From contig NZ_JARNTX010000003.1 in assembly GCF_029433095.1 (NCBI RefSeq), positions 496,001-560,000 of the forward strand: DNA of 64,000 bases, given 5' to 3'. A model generated the notes under the pieces. The model was not told the DNA's origin. It saw only the letters and a program-made list of their open reading frames with translations, and did not search any database. The DNA is from Hymenobacter sp. YC55 (GTDB lineage Bacteria > Bacteroidota > Bacteroidia > Cytophagales > Hymenobacteraceae). Positions 36,154-42,465 of this stretch are shown here, in pieces. A program made the translations under genes and the position numbers. Position 1 is the first letter of the stretch. Each line of letters starts with the position of its first letter.

Positions 36154-37754
36154 CAGGAGCGCACGTTGATTTGTTGAAACACGCGCCGCACTTCCTCGCT
36201 CACGCCCCGGTGAGATTGAATGCAAGAGATTACCCGCGGTGCCTTGAAGGCCCGCATTTTGTTTTGCGCGGGGTCGTCTTCACCCACAAACAAGATCGGC
36301 GTAAGCGAGTTGGCGCCGCCTACCAGGCGCCAGACCTGCTTGACAAAAGGCAAGGCCCAATCGGCGCTGTACTTGAAATACACCACCGCGAGCTTGCTTT
36401 TCGGAATGGTGCGCACCGTGATTTCCTTGTACAGATCTTCGCTGTCGGGCTCAATTACAAGCAGTTCCAGCGGGATTTCCTCGCTTAGCTGGTCGGTTAT
36501 CTCGTTGGCCTCGTTGCTGTCGAGCTGGTTGTAGACAAAGAAGATATCGGTTTCTTTTTCGGCGCTAACCGGGGCGGGAACTGCTTTGGTGAGCGTGCTG
36601 CGCAAATCTTCTACCAGTTGCATGGCGTTCGGGGCGTTGGTAAACATGCACCGCTCCGTTAGCTCGTTGCGAATGGCATTCACAAACGCTTTCTGGGCGG
36701 GCCGGACCGCCAGCGTTTCGTCGGGGCAGTACCAAATAAACTGGCGGAACGCGTCTTGCGCGGCCGCCCGCTGCCGGGCCTGCTGGTAGGCGTACATGGG
36801 AAAAGAGCAATCCTCGTCTTCCTCGAAGCGCCGCCCGAACTCGTTGCCCAACAGGTGCACCGAGCACGTAGCGGCCGCTATTGCTTGCTGCGTCCGCATG
36901 CGAAACTCGTCTTCATCCAGCGGACAGTCCGTGCTCGGCACCACGTGCAAACCAGCTTTCGTGCAAATCAAAGCCAACTCTTCGCGCCGGGCCGCCAACT
37001 CCTTGGACGTCCAGGGCAGAAATACCACCGGGCCCTCGGGCATCATCGGCAGGGAAGCCACGGGGGCGGCAGCAATCGGCTTGCTGGGTCCCAACTCGAG
37101 CAGAGGGCCGGTCGCTGGTAGCGAGTAAGCCAAAGAGGCAATGGCGGGCCGCGGCTGCTTGGCGGCCGTTATCAGTTCCTTGATGGCGTTGGCCACCTTG
37201 TTGATTTGGTTGCGATACAGCAGTCCCCCACTCGAACGGGGCAGCTCGTCGTCTTTGGCCCGCAACGGCCGGTTTACGCCCAGCTCCTGGTAAACAAAAT
37301 CAATGGTGCGCAGCTGCCCGCCCAGCGTTTGCTCGAGCAACTGCACGTCGCTGGCGTCAAGGTTGTGAATGCGCAAAGGCAAAATGCGGCAGCCCACGTT
37401 GCCACTTGGCAAGCGCAGGTGCAAGCCGAGCCGGTCTTGGCTGGCTTGCTGATAAAACGGCAGAAACTCGTGTTTCCAGGAAAAGCGTTCGGTGTCGCAG
37501 TAGGTCTGCGAAATCAGCGGAATTAAAATAAACGCGCGCAGGCGGTGCTCCAGGCTCGGGCCGACCAGCGCCGCATCGCCGAGGCCGTCGTTGACGTTTT
37601 TGTCGAAATAAATGCTGAGCCGCTCTTTTACGGTTGCCGCCAATTCCTCTTGTAAACGCGCTACAAACTCCGTGACCCAGCCATCAAAGAGATTGTCGTT
37701 ATGACGGTAGCTAATGAAGATGTCATATTCAAATTCTGGGAGCAAGGCAGCCAT
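36153..37754 (-). CDS. Triple-module TIR / DUF4062-like / TIR-like protein
   Basis: 533 residues. Module 1 (about 8-200) is a bacterial TIR domain: FEYDIFISYRHNDN, SIYFDKNVNDGL, and LISQTYCDTERFSWKHEF with Glu96 in the position of the catalytic Glu of NAD-cleaving TIR domains. The RILPLRIHNLD and NRPLRAKDDE extension is typical of Bacteroidota TIR proteins. Module 2 (about 241-385) resembles DUF4062: VVFLPWTSKELAARREEL and CSVHLLGNEFGRRF. Module 3 (about 400-530) is TIR-like (ETDIFFVYNQLDSNEANEIT) but has no equivalent Glu in KYSADWALPFV, so it is probably a protein-binding module. First gene of a two-gene operon with the nSTAND NTPase; a TATATTTG element lies 47 nt upstream of the start. Confidence 0.88.
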   Translation of the reverse strand: MAALLPEFEYDIFISYRHNDNLFDGWVTEFVARLQEELAATVKERLSIYFDKNVNDGLGDAALVGPSLEHRLRAFILIPLISQTYCDTERFSWKHEFLPFYQQASQDRLGLHLRLPSGNVGCRILPLRIHNLDASDVQLLEQTLGGQLRTIDFVYQELGVNRPLRAKDDELPRSSGGLLYRNQINKVANAIKELITAAKQPRPAIASLAYSLPATGPLLELGPSKPIAAAPVASLPMMPEGPVVFLPWTSKELAARREELALICTKAGLHVVPSTDCPLDEDEFRMRTQQAIAAATCSVHLLGNEFGRRFEEDEDCSFPMYAYQQARQRAAAQDAFRQFIWYCPDETLAVRPAQKAFVNAIRNELTERCMFTNAPNAMQLVEDLRSTLTKAVPAPVSAEKETDIFFVYNQLDSNEANEITDQLSEEIPLELLVIEPDSEDLYKEITVRTIPKSKLAVVYFKYSADWALPFVKQVWRLVGGANSLTPILFVGEDDPAQNKMRAFKAPRVISCIQSHRGVSEEVRRVFQQINVRS

Positions 37755-38169
37755 AAGATCAAAGGGGCAAGAAGCTGCATTTCAAAGTCAGCGCTTCATC
37801 CAAATATAAACTTATTCAAGATTAAATGGCATCCTTATTACGCAGCACTTTCGCTATGTAGGTCCTGCTGCCTGGCACGTGCTTCCCTAAGCGTGGTCTT
37901 CTCGCTGGAGCGGGCCCTATACCTTGTAGCCGGTAGTGGAGACGACGAAAGGTGTAACTACATGCTGAAAGTGTTATTTTCTAATAATTTATTTCAATAT
38001 TTAATTTCTTGCTTTTGCCTTGCTGCCAGAGCTCTTGCTGGAGGGCCTAGTTAAGTTAAAGCAGTCATCGCCGTAAGCCAGAGCGGTTATTCACTTCAAA
38101 CAAGCGCAGTTGTATGGCAGGCCCAGGTACTCAATCCGCAGCAGCCCGAACGAAAGTAAGCCTGACCTG
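37755..38169. other. Divergent promoter region of the TIR/nSTAND and SLATT operons
   Basis: 415 nt, AT-rich around 37795-37835 and 37970-38060. It must carry promoters for both operons. No gene seen. Confidence 0.6.
37801..37808 (-). promoter_or_regulatory. Candidate Bacteroidota -7 element for the TIR-nSTAND operon
   Basis: Minus-strand TATATTTG matches the TAnnTTTG consensus exactly, 47 nt from the TIR start codon. No matching -33 TTG was found at the usual spacing, so the call is tentative. Confidence 0.4.
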
Positions 38170-39285
38170 ATGCTGTTACCGGCGTCCGTGCTTTCTCTTT
38201 CCAACGGCTTTCTTCCTGTTATGCTGCCTGCGCTGCCTAGCCCCGTACCCCCGGCTTTTCCCCTACCCCCTGCCGAATTGGCTGCTCTAACCGACGAGCT
38301 AAGCTGCCCGGAAACGAAGAGTCCGCATTTCAAGGTATTTGATGCGGCCGCCCAACAAGCGCAAAAGCAGTGGCGGGCATTGTTTCGGTGGTCGGTGTTT
38401 TTTCTGTTGGTTGTTTCCTTGTGCTCGGCCGCTACCGGCCTCGGGCCCTGGCTGGTAACGCAGAACGTGCTGTCAGCGGACCCCAGGGTTATTCGGCTCT
38501 TCGATGCAATAGGGGTGGCGCTAACCATGCTGGGCGTAGCGTTGGAGGTTGGGCTACAAGTGTATTGGCGCCGCCGCCTCACGCCCTGGGTGCTTACCCG
38601 CCAGCACGCGGAAACCCTGCGCAGCGCCGCGTGGCTCTACGTATTGGATTTGCCGTTGCCCCCGGGGGGGCAGCCCGTGCCCGCTGCGCCGGCCGACGCG
38701 GCCTGGCAGCAGTGGGTGGCAAACCTTGTTGCCGCCGAGCAGCGCCAACTTAACCCGGGCGGGCGGCCGCAACCAACCTTGCCGGCCGTGGAAGTTGAGC
38801 CTACCCCGGAACTGCGCGCCCAGCGAAACCGCCTGCGCCAAGTTGGGCTAGACGACAAACTCGGGGTTTACTGCGTGGCCCGCCTCGACTCTCAGCGCAC
38901 GTATTTCGAGAAACGAGCCGAGCAATTACGCCGCAAAGCGCAGTTCTGGCGCTACGTCAGTTATGGTATCCTGCTAGCGGCTTTCGGGTGGAATTCCCTC
39001 CGCCTGCTGGCTATTGTCGAGAATTGGCCTACGGTTATGTCTTTTTTCAACTTCAATCTTTTTCTGGTTATAATCGGAAGCGCCGGCTTGGTAAAAGCCT
39101 TTGTTGAAACCGAGGGCTTGGAGCCTTTAGCCGCCCGGTATCAACACATGAGCGCGGCCCTGGCCGCGCGCCGCCGGCAGTGCCCTTTGGCGCCAGTAAC
39201 TTCCGACGTCTTTCAGTTTTTCATAACCGAATCGGAGCGTCTGCTGCGGGAGGAAACCACGACCTGGTCTTCGCGGCACGGGTAA
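38170..39285 (+). CDS. SLATT-like multi-TM membrane protein
   Basis: 371 residues from the ATG at 38170; ATGs at 38110 and 38221 are alternatives. A Pro-rich N-terminus leads into a first TM pair (WSVFFLLVVSLCSAATGLG and IGVALTMLGVALEVGLQVYW). A soluble segment follows, then the pattern YCVARLDSQRTYFEKRAEQL before a second TM pair (YVSYGILLAAFGWNSLRLLA and FNLFLVIIGSAGLVKAFVE), and then TEGLEPLAARYQHMSAAL. The R-x-x-Q-x-x-YxxKA helix, 2TM hairpin and post-TM helix are characteristic of SLATT/DUF4231 domains, predicted pore-forming effectors in nucleotide-signalling conflict systems. First gene of an operon with a SLOG-SLATT protein, divergent from TIR-nSTAND. Family placement rests on pattern recognition. 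Confidence 0.75.
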   Translation: MLLPASVLSLSNGFLPVMLPALPSPVPPAFPLPPAELAALTDELSCPETKSPHFKVFDAAAQQAQKQWRALFRWSVFFLLVVSLCSAATGLGPWLVTQNVLSADPRVIRLFDAIGVALTMLGVALEVGLQVYWRRRLTPWVLTRQHAETLRSAAWLYVLDLPLPPGGQPVPAAPADAAWQQWVANLVAAEQRQLNPGGRPQPTLPAVEVEPTPELRAQRNRLRQVGLDDKLGVYCVARLDSQRTYFEKRAEQLRRKAQFWRYVSYGILLAAFGWNSLRLLAIVENWPTVMSFFNFNLFLVIIGSAGLVKAFVETEGLEPLAARYQHMSAALAARRRQCPLAPVTSDVFQFFITESERLLREETTTWSSRHG

Positions 39286-39392
39286 CCGTGGCGGCCGGTT
39301 TAATCTTTGCCGACCACGTCTGTTCGGGACGCTTCCTGATTCTTGACTTGCGTTACCCGTTGTTTTTGCCGAGCACTTTCATTTCCTGATTT

Positions 39393-41153
39393 ATGGCCCC
39401 TGCTGATGCCCCTGCTAGCCCGCTGCTCCCTAAATTCCTAACCATCGGCTTCGTGGGCAAGCGCAAATTACCCCAGGGCGACGCGGCCTTGCGCACAACG
39501 CTGGCTTGCGTGCTAGATGAATTGGAAACGGAATTTCCCGGGCCCGAATACGTGCTAGTGGGCCTGTCGTCGTTGGCCATGGGCGCGGATCTTGTTTTCG
39601 CCGAGCTTATCGCCCAGCGCCACGTGGCGGCCTCGCGCAGCAAGGAGCGGCCCAGCTACGTGCAGCAAATATTTCTACCCTCTCAGGAAGCCGGATTTTT
39701 CTTGCCCGATGATTTTCGCCTCAGCGAAACAGAACCGGAAACAGCTGTGCGCCAACGGCTAACCCAAGCCCGCGCGTGCCTGCACACGCAGGCGGTACTG
39801 GAAGTGCGAATCACGGGCGTCGATCCGGACCGCAACGAACGATTTGCGGAAACGGCCTACGAAATTGTCAGTGAGTGTGATGTGCTGGTGGTGGCTTGTA
39901 CGCAGGCCGAGAAAGCGGCAGTGCTTGGGTCTGGGCCGGCCGCGGAGTTTGCCCGTGGCGGTTCAGCTGAAACTCTCCAGCATGCCTATGCCACCGGCAA
40001 GCGGTTGTTGGTAATTGAAGTGGACGCCCCAGTGGGGTTGGATAACGTCTTACCCGTAACGTCTAAGCTGGCGCCTAGGCTGGAAAACAAGTTGGTGGAA
40101 GCCACGCCCACCGCCCTCGGATTTCAGCACCTCACCAGCCCTCCCATGGTGCCGCTGTCGGAGTTGCAGTATCCTACGGTCCTGGCTTACATCCATTCCG
40201 AAGCCGACAAAAGGGCGGTTCACACCAAAACCCGCTTTGTGTGGTACAGCGAGTGGGTGCTGGGGGGGCATTTGCTGGCTACGTTTGTCGCGGCCCTGGC
40301 CCTGGCGTTTGGTTTAACGGAGGCTTCTGCCCTCGGGGCAGCAATTCTTAAGTTCTCGCTCTTGCTGTTGGTGCTTGGGTTGGCGTGGCGGCTGCATCAC
40401 CGCACCGAGCAGAGGGAGTGGCTGGAAGCCCGGTTGCTGGCGGAGCTGACCCGGGCGGCCCAGAATCTGCTTTCAACCGTTCCTGCCACGGCCGCTACCC
40501 CCCAACCGCCCTTGTACCCTGGGGGCCCGCGCCACCTGCGGGAGTTTCATTTACCGGAGCTAAGCTCGCTGGCCAAATCCCTGTACATGCTGCACTTGCG
40601 CGAATTCTGCGTCAGAGTAGGCAAAAACCACTACGACTACGGCGCCCATACTGCCACTACGGCCAAAGAAATGGCCCAGCGCTACGTTAGCCAGCGGCTC
40701 GATGCACCCAAGCAGGCAGGTGGCCAAATCAAGTATTTCGAGCAAGCCCGGGATTTGGCCAAACACCGCCTGCACCGAATGGAGCGGTGGTTTTTCCTGT
40801 TTTCAATTTTAGCTACCATCTGCGCTTTCGGGGCGTTGCTGCTCGCCCTGCCGATGGTGGGCGCAGGCCCCGACGTAACCCATAGTTGGTACTACAAGCT
40901 TCTGTTCAAGTTTCTGCCCCTCACGCTGCCCGTCGCCGCGGCCAGCCTCATAGCCTGGATTAGCTTGCGCGACTTAGACCGCGAAGCGGAGCGCTACGCC
41001 GATATGCTGGACTATTTGAAAGACGCGCGCGAAGAGTTGTTGGAGTCCAACACGACCGCCCAACTGCGGCGCCGGATTGACCGCCTGGAAATGACCTTAC
41101 TGCAAGAGTTGGTTGAATGGCGCGCCAAAATCAAGGCAACCCACGCCGGCTAG
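39393..41153 (+). CDS. SLOG-SLATT fusion: nucleotide-ligand sensor with membrane domains
   Basis: 586 residues. The N-terminal 220 residues form a Rossmann-like SLOG domain: glycine loop FLTIGFVGKRKLPQG at about 15-29, VGLSSLAMGADLVFAELIA at 56-74, the strand CDVLVVACTQ, and GGSAETLQHAYATGKRLLVI. Two TM helices follow (LLATFVAALALAFGL and ILKFSLLLLVLGLAW), then a soluble linker, then YFEQARDLAKHRLHRMERWF leading into a second TM pair (FSILATICAFGALLLALP and FLPLTLPVAAASLIAWISL) and a charged C-terminal helix. The second half parallels the upstream protein (YFE...A...L, 2TM, long helix), so the two are probably paralogous. Predicted role: bind a nucleotide-derived signal and alter membrane integrity. 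Confidence 0.8.
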   Translation: MAPADAPASPLLPKFLTIGFVGKRKLPQGDAALRTTLACVLDELETEFPGPEYVLVGLSSLAMGADLVFAELIAQRHVAASRSKERPSYVQQIFLPSQEAGFFLPDDFRLSETEPETAVRQRLTQARACLHTQAVLEVRITGVDPDRNERFAETAYEIVSECDVLVVACTQAEKAAVLGSGPAAEFARGGSAETLQHAYATGKRLLVIEVDAPVGLDNVLPVTSKLAPRLENKLVEATPTALGFQHLTSPPMVPLSELQYPTVLAYIHSEADKRAVHTKTRFVWYSEWVLGGHLLATFVAALALAFGLTEASALGAAILKFSLLLLVLGLAWRLHHRTEQREWLEARLLAELTRAAQNLLSTVPATAATPQPPLYPGGPRHLREFHLPELSSLAKSLYMLHLREFCVRVGKNHYDYGAHTATTAKEMAQRYVSQRLDAPKQAGGQIKYFEQARDLAKHRLHRMERWFFLFSILATICAFGALLLALPMVGAGPDVTHSWYYKLLFKFLPLTLPVAAASLIAWISLRDLDREAERYADMLDYLKDAREELLESNTTAQLRRRIDRLEMTLLQELVEWRAKIKATHAG

Positions 41154-41297
41154 TTGAAACTTCGCTACCTAAGTAAAGATACTGTTCCGGTAAGAGCGGA
41201 AGCCTCGCAAGGGCCTAGTTGTTTAGCGGTTTGCCGTTAGCAGCTTTCGCATCGTACCAACCTGCAGTCGTAAGTTGCGGCTTGGCCTGGGCCGCGC

Positions 41298-41654
41298 TTA
41301 GGCAATCCACATCAGGGGCTGCACCGGCGCGTACAAGCCTAGGCGGCCGGCATAGGGCAGGTACAGGGAAGCTAAACGCTCCTGGTAGAGTTGGTGCACA
41401 TTGCAGTACCAGCGTTGCAACTGAGCTACTTGCTCGCACTCGTGCACGCTGGCGCTGGCGCGCACCCGCTCGGCCTCGCTGAAAAGAGCAGTTTGCGCCA
41501 GCGCGTTTAGTATGCCGGTGCGCAGGGCGTGTAACAGATCTTGCCGCAGAATGCGCGCTTCGGCCTGCTGTTGCAGATACCGGCTCAGGGGGCCAGCAGA
41601 CGTGGGGAGGGCGGCCACAGGCCGAACAGGTGGGGAGCTAGTTCGGGTTTTCAA
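41298..41654 (-). CDS. Small hypothetical helical protein
   Basis: 118 residues, start at 41654 (MKTRTSSPPVRPVAALPTS). After a Pro/Ser-rich N-terminus it is strongly helical (RYLQQQAEARILRQDLLHAL; EQVAQLQRWYCNVHQLYQER) and ends in LYAPVQPLMWIA. No family recognised. It is convergent with the SLOG-SLATT gene, 144 nt away, so it is probably a separate unit, although it could belong to the same locus. Competing frames overlap it on both strands. Confidence 0.5.
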   Translation of the reverse strand: MKTRTSSPPVRPVAALPTSAGPLSRYLQQQAEARILRQDLLHALRTGILNALAQTALFSEAERVRASASVHECEQVAQLQRWYCNVHQLYQERLASLYLPYAGRLGLYAPVQPLMWIA

Positions 41655-42046
41655 ACCTTAAGAAACTGATAGGCAGCGAAGCTAGGGGTTAGCGAGCAGG
41701 TTTTTGAAAAGCGAGGTTGAAACAATACCCCGATTCCTCATAGGCTTTTGCAACGGCCTTGCCATAAACTAGCCAGAGAATAAAATCCTCGGCCTACTCG
41801 ACTGCAGTAGTATAAAGGTAACCAGAGCATTTCGTTCGGCTAGTTTTCCTTTCAGAACGGCGCATTGCTCCTGCCCTTGCGCACTTGCCGTCCGGCGAAG
41901 CGTCTACCAATCGATGCACGGCTACCAGAGTGCTTTTTCTGCTATTAACCGGATTCGTTTTGCTTAGCCGCGCTGCCCCGGGCGGTGACACGTATCGCCG
42001 GCTGCGCCTCCGGCTAGGGTGCAGGCATGAGAGTGCAGGATACTAA
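41655..42046. other. Gap before the SusD remnant
   Basis: About 390 nt without a supported gene. A plus-strand frame near 41930-41975 reads TRVLFLLLTGFVLLSRAA, reminiscent of a signal peptide, and may be the decayed start of a deleted gene. Confidence 0.4.
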
Positions 42047-42390
42047 AAGGTAACGGCTGCCTTAAAATCGTTCGTTAAAGCGGCCAGGTACGCGGGAAAA
42101 GTTGTTGCCCGCGCCAATTACTCGTTGCTGCCATCCATGCCGACGTGTTCCGGGCTGACAATCAAAAATTGGATGAGCGGGCACGGGAGTTTGCCGGCGA
42201 ATCCAAGCGGTGGTTGGACTTGCAGCGCACCCACTGGTTGCAACGGGCAGTGGAGCAGAACAATCCAACCAATTCGGCGCTAGAAGGGGCCGCCCTTGAC
42301 AAGTAGTATTTACGGTTTATCCCCCAAACGGCAAGTGACCAAGACACGAAAAACCACCCTCAAAAACTTGACTACCAATTGCTAACCTAG
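42047..42390 (+). pseudogene. Remnant of a SusD-family lipoprotein gene
   Basis: Two frames together encode pieces of SusD. The first (from about 42047) reads KAARYAGKVVARANYSLLPS, like the mid-protein SusD motif ending YSL. The second, in a different frame from 42148, reads KLDERAREFAGESKRWLDLQ and continues THWLQRAVEQNNP, matching the conserved SusD C-terminal ER..EF.GE.KRW.DL.RT. The intact SusD in this window has ERAWELAFEGHRLFDLRRTH at the same place. A TAG at 42304-42306 interrupts it. Past that stop the frame reads YLRFIPQTASDQDT and KLDY, equivalent to the usual LPIPQ.EI..NP end. Internal deletion, frameshift and stop make it non-functional. Adjacent to GH115. Confidence 0.78.
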
Positions 42391-42465
42391 ACACACCCGT
42401 TTACTCTGCCTCTGCTTTTAAACTTGGCGGGCTTTCTATACACGTTTACCTTTCCGAGTTAGTTG

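Noticed and set aside
41912..42030. Signal-peptide-like plus-strand translation (TRVLFLLLTGFVLLSRAA)
   Set aside because: Hydrophobic stretch is short, the frame closes quickly and no mature protein follows; only noted as a possible relic of the deleted susD start.
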